Source: Vibrio cortegadensis
GTDB lineage: Bacteria > Pseudomonadota > Gammaproteobacteria > Enterobacterales > Vibrionaceae
Direction: 5' to 3'
Assembly: GCF_024347395.1 (NCBI RefSeq)
Contig: NZ_AP025472.1
Coordinates: 1,550,001-1,614,000 of the forward strand
DNA: 64,000 nucleotides
The notes under the pieces are model-generated. The model was not told where the DNA came from. It saw nothing but the letters and a program-made list of their open reading frames with translations, and did no database searches. Numbering within the stretch: the stretch's first letter is position 1; each line of letters begins with the position of its first letter. Positions 44,703-52,632 of this stretch are shown piece after piece. The position numbers and the translations under genes are program-made.

Positions 44703-45680
44703 TCAGAAAGGAATATCATCATCAAAATCCGAAGAAGGTGGCGGTGGCGGCACTTGTACTGTTCGCTTTTCAATGGTAATAAACGCAGAATTCCAATTTT
44801 CAGGCGTGTAAACTTTAAGCGATTTATTCTCGTCAAAAATCTCTTCTGATATGGTTAACTCAAATGAGTTATTGTACCAAGACAAATCGCTTCCAAAAGG
44901 AAATTCATACTCTTTATAGCCATATGTTTTCAAAATTTCACCAAGTTCTTGAATATTTTGAAAATAAACCCGATGACCTATTCCTAGCTTAGTTCTCAAC
45001 TCACTAAATGCTGGGTGGCTGTTCATCAGGATATTTTGAATTGCGTCACTTCCTCTATTTTTCTCTTCGCTTAAAAAAGTAACCAACGTTTTTAAAGTAG
45101 CTGAGGTTCTATTTATCTCATCAATTAAATTAACTTCTTTTCGTCGAGAGCTCTCACTCAAAAGGCTCTGAAAAAGTCCTGCCCACTGCTCTTTCAAATG
45201 ATTAGTGATATCAACTACAGATTCAAATGCTTGTATTTGATTATTGTTAGGAAGTGAATGTATCTCATCGAGGAATTGAAAAATTCTATTATCATCTACT
45301 GATGCATACTTGATGCTGTCATTATCTTTATTTACTTTATATGTTTGATATTCAGCGTATACCGTTTTTTCAATAAAAATATAAAGCTGCTTTCCTTTTT
45401 TAACAGCCGTAGTTAACTCCACATTTGATACGGAGTGACTGCTATTCCCATGTTGAGATTGGGAGCCAAATCGACCGCCAATGACACCAACGACAATATC
45501 GCAAATTTCAATTTCTTTATAGCAATACTCTTCTAAACGTTTTTCTGAACCATAAGGAATATTGCCTTTTTCATTCAAAACCGGGTCATACCCTTGCTCT
45601 TTAATGAATCGCTCTAAATCATTTCTTATATATTTCAAGTCATAATAAGTCGAGCTTACAAAAACACGGGGCTTTGCCAT
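44703..45680 (-). CDS. DUF4062-domain protein, probable defence-related cargo
   Basis: This 325-residue cytoplasmic protein has a DUF4062 N-terminal domain: 'RVFVSSTYYDLKYIRNDLER' at residues 4-23 and 'ICDIVVGVIGGRFGSQSQ' near residue 55. The domain has a TIR/nucleoside-deoxyribosyltransferase-like fold and is often the N-terminal module of bacterial NLR-like and other conflict proteins. The central part is helical and no NTPase domain follows; the C-terminus ends in a proline run ('VPPPPPSSDFDDDIPF'). The start at 45680 fits the family N-terminus. It has terminators on both sides and is not part of the virion operon, so it behaves as a moron. Confidence 0.8.
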   Translation of the reverse strand: MAKPRVFVSSTYYDLKYIRNDLERFIKEQGYDPVLNEKGNIPYGSEKRLEEYCYKEIEICDIVVGVIGGRFGSQSQHGNSSHSVSNVELTTAVKKGKQLYIFIEKTVYAEYQTYKVNKDNDSIKYASVDDNRIFQFLDEIHSLPNNNQIQAFESVVDITNHLKEQWAGLFQSLLSESSRRKEVNLIDEINRTSATLKTLVTFLSEEKNRGSDAIQNILMNSHPAFSELRTKLGIGHRVYFQNIQELGEILKTYGYKEYEFPFGSDLSWYNNSFELTISEEIFDENKSLKVYTPENWNSAFITIEKRTVQVPPPPPSSDFDDDIPF

Positions 45681-45763
45681 GTTAAACCTATAATGTAAAA
45701 ATTGATAATTAATCATATCACTTTAATCTCATACATAAGAATGATGACTCATACAAATAATAA

Positions 45764-45796
45764 AAAAGCCGAACCCCATCACGGAGTTCGGCTTTT
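45764..45796 (-). terminator. Terminator at the end of the PM2-like late operon
   Basis: AAAAGCCGAAC pairs with GTTCGGCTTTT (11 bp) with a T run on the minus strand, downstream of the holin-like genes. Confidence 0.9.
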
Positions 45797-45926
45797 GGTT
45801 TCCAGTGCAGCAAGCAAAAGCGCACTAAGGTGTTTAATGATTTATAAAACAACCACTTGAACGTTAACAATGTGTGCGTTAGATGTAAACCATATGGCAC
45901 GTATGTTTTGAAATGACTCGCACGCC

Positions 45927-46112
45927 CTAGCCCTTTTCTAATGTTTCTAGTACCAACACACGGTCAGAAACGGCGCGCAATCCCTTTGATAACTCTTGAA
46001 TGATGTGGTTTTGGTTTCGGATGTTTATGATCATCAAAATACCCAACACCAAAAACTGAGGTGAAATGCCCCATTCCACCAAGGCGTTAAACAGCGTGCT
46101 TTCCATCATCAC
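45927..46112 (-). CDS. Small single-helix membrane protein, possible lysis protein
   Basis: This 61-residue protein has one hydrophobic helix (about residues 17-33) followed by an amphipathic, probably coiled-coil tail ('IIQELSKGLRAVSDRVLVLE'). It overlaps the preceding holin-like gene by 26 bp and is the last gene of the late operon. Phages often place spanin- or holin-like proteins here; the exact role is not clear. Confidence 0.6.
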   Translation of the reverse strand: MMMESTLFNALVEWGISPQFLVLGILMIINIRNQNHIIQELSKGLRAVSDRVLVLETLEKG

Positions 46113-46314
46113 CGCCCTTGCCTTTCAATTCATCCCGGAATGCTTCCCACAACCCAACCACCGCAGGAATGGCAAGACCAACCGCACCGCCAAGATTTAC
46201 GCCCGTTTGGGTAATTTCAGCACTGAATAAATGACCGTAGCCCGAAGATGCCGCAATCACTGAACCAAGCAGCACAAGACCGCGCCACGTTGATGTTTGT
46301 TTAAGTTTTAGCAT
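46087..46314 (-). CDS. Holin-like protein
   Basis: This 75-residue protein has two hydrophobic segments (about residues 10-28 and 38-56) and a charged C-terminus ('RDELKGKGGDDGKHAV'), the standard design of a class II holin. It follows the muramidase-like gene by 12 bp. It would permeabilise the inner membrane during lysis. Confidence 0.72.
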   Translation of the reverse strand: MLKLKQTSTWRGLVLLGSVIAASSGYGHLFSAEITQTGVNLGGAVGLAIPAVVGLWEAFRDELKGKGGDDGKHAV

Positions 46315-46326
46315 GTGTATTCCTTA

Positions 46327-46782
46327 CTATGCGAGTTTGACGCCTTGCATGGCATCGCTGAATGAGTAATGGCGACCCACTTCCATGATTGACATAGAGT
46401 GCAGCACTTTAGCCAATAGTTGGTCATCGTTTAGGTTGATGGATTCATTGACGCCAACACCGACCTGTTTTGCTACGAACTGTGCGTAATTCTTCGTATC
46501 ATTTTCTACTGGCGGTGCGAATCGGTTAATGATTTCGTTTAGATTGTCGAGTCCATGCGCCCGTTGATAGGTTCGCAAGGTTTTAGCGCCCGCCCGAAAG
46601 CCATATTTATGATGGGTATAGCTTTCAAATTCAGCATCACGGGAAAAGCTTGTTTCCCCTTGCCAATCGTTGCCTTTTCGAATGTTCAGCGGGTTATTGT
46701 TGCGAATTCCGCGGATGGTTTTTTTTGTCATATAGAGTGCAAAGCCCCCAAAGAAAATGAAGATAATCAGATATAAACGCAT
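46327..46782 (-). CDS. Virion-associated muramidase-like protein
   Basis: This 151-residue protein has an N-terminal membrane helix (residues 3-17) and a lysozyme-like domain beginning 'TIRGIRNNNPLNIRKGNDWQG', a pattern found in phage structural proteins with transglycosylase activity. 'FAPPVENDTKNYAQFVAKQVGV' near residue 88 is also typical. It may open peptidoglycan on entry or serve in lysis; the adjacent holin-like gene supports the latter. Confidence 0.78.
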   Translation of the reverse strand: MRLYLIIFIFFGGFALYMTKKTIRGIRNNNPLNIRKGNDWQGETSFSRDAEFESYTHHKYGFRAGAKTLRTYQRAHGLDNLNEIINRFAPPVENDTKNYAQFVAKQVGVGVNESINLNDDQLLAKVLHSMSIMEVGRHYSFSDAMQGVKLA

Positions 46783-46784
46783 GG

Positions 46785-47789
46785 TTACACCTTGTAAAAA
46801 TCAAACCCTGTCGGCATGGATGAATATTGAAAACTCATTTGCATGGCTTCAAGCTGTGCCGCCGATGGGATATGGTCAACGGGATATTGGAACACCTTAT
46901 AATCGCTGCCATGCTCGGTGATGGTTTGCACATGATAGCCAGATGCCAACATATGACGCGCCATGCCAAACGGCGCATGAATTGCGTTGTGGTTAAAGCG
47001 AATCAAGCCCGCGCCCAAATCTTCAAAACCTATGGGTTTCATACAATCGGTCGCTTGGTAGTATGGCGGCGCATGAGTAAATTCAAGCTTGGCAAGGTCG
47101 GCATCATCTGCCACAAACCCACACACGCCACGTTGAAGCCCAACAATGCCGGAATTTCTGACTTCCAAATACAACGCAACGTATGACGGTTGTTCAACCT
47201 GTACATTATTTTTCAGCGCACCAGAATCACAAGTCACAAAGCCGTCACCCGCAAAATCGGTGTGAATTTTTGAAGCTACTTTGTCGCCTAGCGTATGGCT
47301 GCCATCTTCACTCATGTGAATGAATCGAAAACCCACTTCCACCTCCGCGCCCGCCAATGCCATGACATTGAACGCCGCACGAACAGACTTGCTTTCATCA
47401 TTTTGTGGTGCGACCGGACGCAACACTTGATACATGGTGAAACCTTGGCACATGATTTGTGCAAAGTGCCGATTGGGTAACGTGTTGAGGTAATAATTAC
47501 CCACACGGGACACGGGCGCGGTAATGCCCGCACCTGGTTGAACTTGAATTGCCCAACCATGCGCCAACATGAATTCAGCGCGCCCACCTAATGAGGTGAC
47601 ATTTAATGAAAATGGACGGTCAGAGCGTGATTGCGTGGTGACAAAACCACGGGCGCACATGCCATGAAAATGACCGTTATCAATGAGGTTTGTGACTGCA
47701 CCACCTGCCAACTTGCCCAACTCTTCGGCAAGGTATTCAATTTTGTTTCGGCTACTGCCATGCGGCAAATTTTTAAAAATTTCGTTCAT
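46785..47789 (-). CDS. Probable spike or receptor-binding protein of the PM2-like virus
   Basis: This 334-residue, predominantly beta protein has no signal peptide and no membrane helix. PM2 P1, the vertex spike, is about 335 residues, and this is the large soluble structural protein of comparable size here. The identification rests on length and place among structural genes, not on a clear motif. The start at 47789 has GGAG 9 bp upstream; the ATG five codons earlier has no ribosome site. It lies just upstream of the lysis genes. Confidence 0.58.
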   Translation of the reverse strand: MNEIFKNLPHGSSRNKIEYLAEELGKLAGGAVTNLIDNGHFHGMCARGFVTTQSRSDRPFSLNVTSLGGRAEFMLAHGWAIQVQPGAGITAPVSRVGNYYLNTLPNRHFAQIMCQGFTMYQVLRPVAPQNDESKSVRAAFNVMALAGAEVEVGFRFIHMSEDGSHTLGDKVASKIHTDFAGDGFVTCDSGALKNNVQVEQPSYVALYLEVRNSGIVGLQRGVCGFVADDADLAKLEFTHAPPYYQATDCMKPIGFEDLGAGLIRFNHNAIHAPFGMARHMLASGYHVQTITEHGSDYKVFQYPVDHIPSAAQLEAMQMSFQYSSMPTGFDFYKV

Positions 47790-47814
47790 GGGGTAAAGCT
47801 CCATAATTTGAGTG

Positions 47815-48474
47815 TTAAGACTCTAAGATAAATACGCGGTCAGTTGCAGCGCCCGTGAGTGCAATGAGTGCGGAAGATTCAATATCAATCCGCTCACCCG
47901 CACTAAGTGGGTAAGCATTGTTAATCAACACATCACCTGTATTGGCGGTTGCTGCCTTGATGGTCACTTTGAAACGTGATGAATCAAAAGGAAGTTCAAC
48001 GGGCAATGCTGAATCTTGTGCATTGATGCTTTTACTTCTCTTGAGTACCACAGGCGTTCGCTGTGAGACTTTAATCACTTGGTCGGGCGCAATTTCAACG
48101 GGCGGTAATGTTTCAAGGCTAACGGTTTGACCTGCTGCAATTTCCACCGCAGGAAGTGAATCAATCGACGCGGTTAAGTGTTGGTTTTCTGCAATCACCA
48201 TTGCGGGCATCACGCTTACTTCAAGCTGTTGCCCTTCCATTGGTGGCGTAAAATCTCCCACGCCATGCTCAAACACCAAGCGACCAACGCCCGTGATGAA
48301 AATGCGCCCAAAGCGACTACCTGTGTTTTTATACAGTGATTTTTGCGTAAGCGTAAAAACCGCACCTGTGGACTCAATTTCAATCTGAATTTTGCCCGTG
48401 GATAACTCCACAAACAGCCATTCAGAATCAAGCGTGACAGGGATTTTTTGTCCTTCAATAAGGTTCAATTCCAT
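47815..48474 (-). CDS. Beta-rich structural protein, possible penton or spike base
   Basis: This 219-residue protein contains tandem beta-strand repeats: 'SLPAVEIAAGQTVSLETLPP' is followed by another similar unit 'VEIAPDQVIKVSQRTPVVL' near residues 105-140. It lies directly upstream of the putative spike gene, and its start overlaps the stop of the gene before it. A vertex or penton role is plausible but unproven. Confidence 0.55.
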   Translation of the reverse strand: MELNLIEGQKIPVTLDSEWLFVELSTGKIQIEIESTGAVFTLTQKSLYKNTGSRFGRIFITGVGRLVFEHGVGDFTPPMEGQQLEVSVMPAMVIAENQHLTASIDSLPAVEIAAGQTVSLETLPPVEIAPDQVIKVSQRTPVVLKRSKSINAQDSALPVELPFDSSRFKVTIKAATANTGDVLINNAYPLSAGERIDIESSALIALTGAATDRVFILES

Positions 48475-48890
48475 TACTTAACCGCCTTATAAGTGACAAA
48501 ACCCAACACGGCAGCAACGAACATCATTAAGTACAAATTCATTGAATTTTGCTTACTTTGCCCGCCGTCCTTATTGAATTTGGCAAGCTCCATCATCGCG
48601 TTAATGTTTTTTGTGTTTTGCGTGGCTTGATTACCCGCAAGCCCTGCCATCATTTGCAAATTTTCACTGTTGCTTGAGCTGTATTCCTCCAACACACCGG
48701 AGGCAAAATCTGTGTTGATTTCGTGCATGTTTTCGGCGGCTTGAATTGCGCCGTGGTCGGTAGCGGTCACATTGATAGTGGAGTCATTGACTCCACTAAT
48801 CGCCGTCCCTAAGTTGTCACCACTAATGGCATTTTGACCGCTAACGTTAGTGGTTTGGGTTTTGTTACTGGATTTGGATTTTCCACCCAT
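48474..48890 (-). CDS. Ser/Asn-rich protein with C-terminal membrane helix
   Basis: This 138-residue protein is polar and repeat-like in the first 110 residues ('TTNVSGQNAISGDNLGTAIS') and ends in one membrane helix ('LYLMMFVAAVLGFVTYKAV'). This design, a long polar stalk anchored in the inner virion membrane, is expected for internal membrane proteins of PM2-like viruses. It overlaps the next gene by one base. Confidence 0.62.
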   Translation of the reverse strand: MGGKSKSSNKTQTTNVSGQNAISGDNLGTAISGVNDSTINVTATDHGAIQAAENMHEINTDFASGVLEEYSSSNSENLQMMAGLAGNQATQNTKNINAMMELAKFNKDGGQSKQNSMNLYLMMFVAAVLGFVTYKAVK

Positions 48891-48892
48891 GA

Positions 48893-49264
48893 TTACACCT
48901 TCATTTCCATGTGGGTTACGTCACCACATGCGTGTTCTTCGGTACTCAGGCGGCGACACAATCGCGCCACCAATGGAAAATAGGTTTCTGCTGAAATAGA
49001 CGATAATCCCGCGCTTTTTACGTAGGCTTTCAACTCTCGCATTGCCGGAATAACGCCGCGTCCAGAAACGCCCCAAAGAAAGTAAGAATGACCGATAATC
49101 TCACCCGCCACCGTGACACGGTAACTATCATCAGATAACTCATAAAGGCTTACGCGCCCTGCGTTCACCTCATGTTTGAGTTTTTCAAATTCAGCCGGAC
49201 AAGCTCGAAATGCTACTTTCAACCGCGCCAATGCGCGGGGACTATCAGAAACCAATTCAATCAT
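48893..49264 (-). CDS. Hypothetical protein of the PM2-like late operon
   Basis: This 123-residue soluble alpha/beta protein contains no recognisable motif. It overlaps the preceding gene by 4 bp (ATGA type) and is 2 bp from the next. A minor structural or assembly role is inferred from its place in the operon. Confidence 0.58.
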   Translation of the reverse strand: MIELVSDSPRALARLKVAFRACPAEFEKLKHEVNAGRVSLYELSDDSYRVTVAGEIIGHSYFLWGVSGRGVIPAMRELKAYVKSAGLSSISAETYFPLVARLCRRLSTEEHACGDVTHMEMKV

Positions 49265-49455
49265 CTTTTAAGTGCCACCAAGGCAATCACTGCCACTATG
49301 CTCAATAACAGCCAAGGCTTTGCGCCTTTTGAGCCTCCCATACTAATCCCGCCCACGCTTTGCCCTGCGTTGGTGGTATTGGCGGCGGTCGATGGTCCCG
49401 CAGAACCACCCGTGAAACCGCCACCCCCTGTTAAACTGGTTAAACTGCCTAACAT
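49261..49455 (-). CDS. Gly-rich small membrane protein of the virion
   Basis: This 64-residue protein has a glycine/serine-rich N-terminal half ('TGGGGFTGGSAG') and a C-terminal membrane helix ('WLLLSIVAVIALVAL'). It resembles the tiny membrane proteins of PM2-type virions. It overlaps the next gene by 4 bp. Confidence 0.62.
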   Translation of the reverse strand: MLGSLTSLTGGGGFTGGSAGPSTAANTTNAGQSVGGISMGGSKGAKPWLLLSIVAVIALVALKR

Positions 49456-49464
49456 TCGTCCCCC

Positions 49465-49599
49465 TTAAAAGAACTTGAGCATGGCAAGAATCGCCACCAA
49501 TAGCGCCGCGAACCATAAGAGGTTTTTGGCGCCATCACTGAGACTAAACCCGACCCATACACCAGTAAGCGCAACCACCGGATAAACAATCAATGGCAT
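49465..49599 (-). CDS. 44-residue two-helix membrane protein
   Basis: This very short gene encodes two hydrophobic segments: 'LIVYPVVALTGVWVGFSL' and 'LLWFAALLVAILAMLKFF'. GGGGAAATAAC lies just before the ATG. It fits snugly between its neighbours (1-bp and 9-bp gaps). It is probably a component of the virion membrane. Confidence 0.65.
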   Translation of the reverse strand: MPLIVYPVVALTGVWVGFSLSDGAKNLLWFAALLVAILAMLKFF

Positions 49600-49600
49600 G

Positions 49601-49918
49601 TTATTTCCCCTTCACTGCGAAATAGACCGCGCCCGCCAATACCAAGAACCCGCCACCAATGGCTAAATACATGCCGTAGTTATTCGGCGATTGGCGATAA
49701 ACCACATCGCCATTAGGTTGTTGGTAATCGTTGCCGTCCCCACGGTGTGCGCTTGGGTTCGCTGAGTTAGATTGTTGCGCGTCTTCGTTGAGTTTGTTGG
49801 TGATAAGGTCGGGCGCAATGTCCCCGACTAAATCCACCGCACCACCAATGAGTTCACCGCCACTTTCTAAGATGCTTTCCCACCACGAACTTGACGAGGA
49901 CTCGTTAAAAATATCCAT
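49601..49918 (-). CDS. Small membrane protein with polar N-terminal region
   Basis: This 105-residue protein has a polar, Asn/Ser-rich first part and a C-terminal membrane helix ('YLAIGGGFLVLAGAVYFAV'). A glycine-rich amphipathic stretch 'SGGELIGGAVDLVGDIAPDL' lies near residue 20. The start at 49918 has AAGGA about 7 bp upstream; the frame can be extended eight codons. It lies between the capsid gene and the 44-residue membrane protein gene. Confidence 0.62.
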   Translation of the reverse strand: MDIFNESSSSSWWESILESGGELIGGAVDLVGDIAPDLITNKLNEDAQQSNSANPSAHRGDGNDYQQPNGDVVYRQSPNNYGMYLAIGGGFLVLAGAVYFAVKGK

Positions 49919-49950
49919 ATCGGTTTCCTTTGGTACTGGCATGACGCCCC

Positions 49951-50784
49951 TTACTTGGCTTGTGGTGAGATTTCGCCAACTTGCTCAATGGCTTCGATAA
50001 TCACAGGCACGCTTCCCGCGCTTGCTTTCTCTAATTCAAATTGCAGTTGTTTAGCGGCATTGGTAGAAAGGCGACCTTCAACACCAAAACCAGTACGAAC
50101 AAAATCAAGCGTGAACCATCCCGCGTTTTGCTCTAAACCCGCCACGGCAAGGTCAAAAGCGTTATCTGCTTTAGATACGTTGATTTCTTCACGCTCGTCA
50201 CGCATGACACGAACACGGTCAATCGTGTCGTCTTTGAAGTGAATACGTTTGATTGAAAGGAACGGTGAACGCTCGGCAAAATCGAACGGAGTGCGACCGG
50301 ACGCCGCCGCGTACCACGTTAATGAATACAGACGCGGCAAATAAATGCGGCGAGATTGGGCGGCGGTTGTGTGGGCGCGTGCTTTGATTGATGGCGCGGC
50401 TTGGTCGGCTTTGGCTTTAAGCTGAATGTAAAGCATCCAGATTTCACCCTGTAGCGTCACCAGTTCACCCGTGCGAACACCCGCCTTTGTGCGAAGCGTT
50501 AGATCAGCAAATGGGATGATGTAGCGCCCTTTTTGCGTGAACTGTTTGCGGTGCTCTTGAAAGTCCACCAAATCTTGACCTGTCACACCAATGATTTCTT
50601 TACCGTTTAACTTGAGCGTGACGCGCTCAATGTCTGCTGGGTCAAGAATGTCAGTGACTAATTCAATGTTTTGGTAAGTGGGACCCGTTACCACGCGCAA
50701 TGTTGCCTGATTACCCCAGTTAACACCTTCAACCGGGTCTAACTCACGTGGGCGTGGGTTAAATGGTGTGTTCATCATTTCCAT
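49951..50784 (-). CDS. Probable major capsid protein (PM2 P2-like, double jelly roll)
   Basis: This 277-residue, mostly beta protein without signal or membrane helices starts its core with 'NPRPRELDPVEGVNWGNQAT'. PM2 P2 is 269 residues, and the gene sits, like P2, beside the small membrane-protein genes and downstream of the ATPase gene. The double jelly-roll fold cannot be proven by eye. The start at 50784 overlaps the stop of the small gene upstream (TAATG), with GGGG about 8 bp before it. Confidence 0.68.
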   Translation of the reverse strand: MEMMNTPFNPRPRELDPVEGVNWGNQATLRVVTGPTYQNIELVTDILDPADIERVTLKLNGKEIIGVTGQDLVDFQEHRKQFTQKGRYIIPFADLTLRTKAGVRTGELVTLQGEIWMLYIQLKAKADQAAPSIKARAHTTAAQSRRIYLPRLYSLTWYAAASGRTPFDFAERSPFLSIKRIHFKDDTIDRVRVMRDEREEINVSKADNAFDLAVAGLEQNAGWFTLDFVRTGFGVEGRLSTNAAKQLQFELEKASAGSVPVIIEAIEQVGEISPQAK

Positions 50785-50921
50785 TAGAACCACCCCTTAT
50801 CACCATTAATCGTGTCTTTTACAGCGCCTAACGCTGACACGTTGTTAATAAGGGCAAGAATGCCAACCGTAAGCAATACCGTAGTGCCTAGGGGAATAAG
50901 CGTGCTTTTATTTAGTTTCAT
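50784..50921 (-). CDS. 45-residue single-helix membrane protein
   Basis: This short gene encodes a hydrophobic helix ('LIPLGTTVLLTVGILALI') and a polar tail ('NGDKGWF'). It is the first gene of the capsid-gene cluster, directly downstream of the double operator at 51007-51040, and its stop overlaps the capsid gene start. Confidence 0.65.
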   Translation of the reverse strand: MKLNKSTLIPLGTTVLLTVGILALINNVSALGAVKDTINGDKGWF

Positions 50922-51006
50922 AAACCTTTCCAGTTTGTGAGTGAATAAATCATTCAATAGAGAGGCTTTAAGGTTGGCGATTTTGAGGAAATTAAACAGA
51001 GGGAGT

Positions 51007-51040
51007 AACCTAATAGGTTAAGGCTTTAACCTATTAGGTA
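51007..51040. promoter_or_regulatory. Paired palindromic operators in a divergent promoter region of the PM2-like element
   Basis: Two near-identical 13-bp palindromes, AACCTAATAGGTT (51007-51019) and AACCTATTAGGTA (51028-51040), are centred 21 bp apart, two turns of the helix. Together they also make a perfect 14-bp inverted repeat. They lie between the leftward capsid cluster and the rightward gene at 51124, so a dimeric regulator bound here could control both. Confidence 0.7.
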
Positions 51041-51123
51041 AAGAGGATAGAAACGAACGATTGCTTTTATATTTCTTGTTTGCGATATACAATACGCAAA
51101 ACCATAAAACAGCGTAGATATGC

Positions 51124-51408
51124 ATGTCTGACCTAAAGTTTTCTCCCACTAAATTGTTTAACCTAGCATCGAAAAAAATTAATGATTACCTTGATGAAGC
51201 ACTTGAGAATGAAAGAATTAAGCAAGAAAACCATCCACAGCGGCTTGAAGAAATAAGAATTGAAGGCGAATTTCGACGCAAGCAGCAAGCAGAACGACAC
51301 AAACAAAAAATAGCAAAAATACTCAGAGAGACTCCTCAGGTTTCCCCAGAAGACCAAGCCATATATGATGACTTTGTTCGAAAATTGGAAAAGGAAGGGA
51401 AAATGTAG
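51124..51408 (+). CDS. Small, highly charged helical protein transcribed against the late operon
   Basis: This 94-residue protein has a strongly charged, probably coiled-coil composition ('ERIKQENHPQRLEEIRIEGE') and no helix-turn-helix that I can see. It is on the plus strand, convergent with the packaging ATPase gene and divergent from the capsid cluster, so it breaks the late operon in two. A regulator of the late promoter or an accessory gene is possible. Confidence 0.6.
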   Translation: MSDLKFSPTKLFNLASKKINDYLDEALENERIKQENHPQRLEEIRIEGEFRRKQQAERHKQKIAKILRETPQVSPEDQAIYDDFVRKLEKEGKM

Positions 51409-51437
51409 GCGACAAGCTATTTTATCGCCTAATAACA

Positions 51438-52163
51438 CTAGTTAAGACAGTTGATTTCGCCGCGTTTAACATTACCAATGCCATCACAAAACATCAGATA
51501 TTGGGCAATGCCTTGGTTAGTTTTGGCGGTTTTAAGGCTTGCCAGTTCGTTGACATCATGGCTTTTTTGGTCGGCGATGTAGTTTGCATCTGCCATGCTT
51601 GCCAAGCCACCCACCCACCATGTAGGTGATTGACTGCTGACGGTTTTCGGCACTTCCTGCGTGCGTTGGAATGTGGAATGGATAATCAAACCAAATTGAC
51701 GCCCACCGCGCCACAGTTCGCCCGATTTGCCTTTTAGCTTGCCCGTGGTTTCAACTGTACTGGCTAACTCTTCAATCCCAACGTAAAGCGGCGGTTTCTG
51801 TCCATCGCCACAACTCCAGACAATCGCCGCAAAGGTTTCAAGGTTCACGCCGTTTGCTTCCTTAACCAACGCCAGTTTAAACCCTGTTTTCTTACTGCGT
51901 GCCGCCACCAAAGCGCGGGCGAACGGGGCAAACTCAGTAAACATTTTGACTTGCTGCCCTTGGAACTTCTTACCCGCATAATTTTGGTATGGGTCAAAAA
52001 ATACCGCTTGGCTTTTCTTGGGTATCAAGCCCAATTTTTTCACGGCGGTGGTCTTCCCGCTGCCCGTAGTACCGATATAAACGCAATGCTCGGCATCCAG
52101 TGCCGGATTGCTGTTAATCGGCATAGGCAATCTAAGCGGCGGCTGTTTCGCTTTCTTTGCCAT
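51438..52163 (-). CDS. Genome-packaging ATPase (PM2 P9-like, FtsK/HerA-A32 type)
   Basis: This 241-residue ATPase has Walker A 'GTTGSGKTT' at residues 31-39, a motif typical of the A32 group ('AVFFDPYQNYAG', residues 53-64), Walker B 'PPLYVGIEE' near residues 124-132, and the sensor-like 'GRQFGLIIHSTFQRTQEVPK' near residue 150. It would pump viral DNA into the membrane-containing capsid. It is the best single marker that this element is a tailless double-jelly-roll virus. It overlaps the preceding gene by 32 bp. Confidence 0.88.
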   Translation of the reverse strand: MAKKAKQPPLRLPMPINSNPALDAEHCVYIGTTGSGKTTAVKKLGLIPKKSQAVFFDPYQNYAGKKFQGQQVKMFTEFAPFARALVAARSKKTGFKLALVKEANGVNLETFAAIVWSCGDGQKPPLYVGIEELASTVETTGKLKGKSGELWRGGRQFGLIIHSTFQRTQEVPKTVSSQSPTWWVGGLASMADANYIADQKSHDVNELASLKTAKTNQGIAQYLMFCDGIGNVKRGEINCLN

Positions 52164-52632
52164 CGTTCGCCGCCTCCGCTTGCGCTTTCATCAGTTGTTC
52201 AGTTTGCAGACGCTTAATGATGTTAATGCTTGAGTAACCAAGCCCCACCGTTGCCACGCCAAACATGATCTCTTCTTTGTAAGCATCAAACCATTTCAGC
52301 CACGTTAAACCGTACTTACCAATCAAGGGCGCGCACGCTTCAAGGAATTTAGCGCGGGCGGTTTCATCAAAGGCAAAATCCACACCGGACGCACCCGAAA
52401 TGTATTGCTCAGACATGAACAGACCCATATCAACAAAGCCCACGGCGGCGCTTGGGTCGAGTGCTTCGGGTTGGTCTTCTAATTCCGTTTCGGGTTCATC
52501 TGGCGCGCCACTTTCCACCGTATCGATGGCGTCTAAATCGGCAAACGCTTGGTTAAAATCTTGTGCCATTGGTGCGGTTTGGTTGTCGGCTTGATGTTCG
52601 GTTTCAAGCTCGGTGTTTTCTGGTTTATCCAT
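52132..52632 (-). CDS. Acidic membrane protein of the PM2-like virus
   Basis: This 166-residue protein has an acidic, proline-containing N-terminal half ('ESGAPDEPETELEDQPEALD'), a helical middle and one membrane helix near the C-terminus ('EEIMFGVATVGLGYSSINII'). It lies between the zinc-ribbon protein and the packaging ATPase, whose starts it overlaps. A virion membrane role is likely. The start at 52632 has AAGGA at 11 bp; an ATG four codons upstream is too close to it. Confidence 0.6.
   Translation of the reverse strand: MDKPENTELETEHQADNQTAPMAQDFNQAFADLDAIDTVESGAPDEPETELEDQPEALDPSAAVGFVDMGLFMSEQYISGASGVDFAFDETARAKFLEACAPLIGKYGLTWLKWFDAYKEEIMFGVATVGLGYSSINIIKRLQTEQLMKAQAEAANDGKESETAAA

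Noticed and set aside
46785..48474. Tail-fibre genes of a tailed phage
   Set aside because: The beta-rich proteins could suggest fibres, but no terminase, portal, tape measure or tail gene exists; a vertex/spike role in a tailless virus fits better.
49117..49129. matS-like GTGACACGGTAAC in the PM2-like element
   Set aside because: Two mismatches, including the Y position, within a coding region; likely chance.
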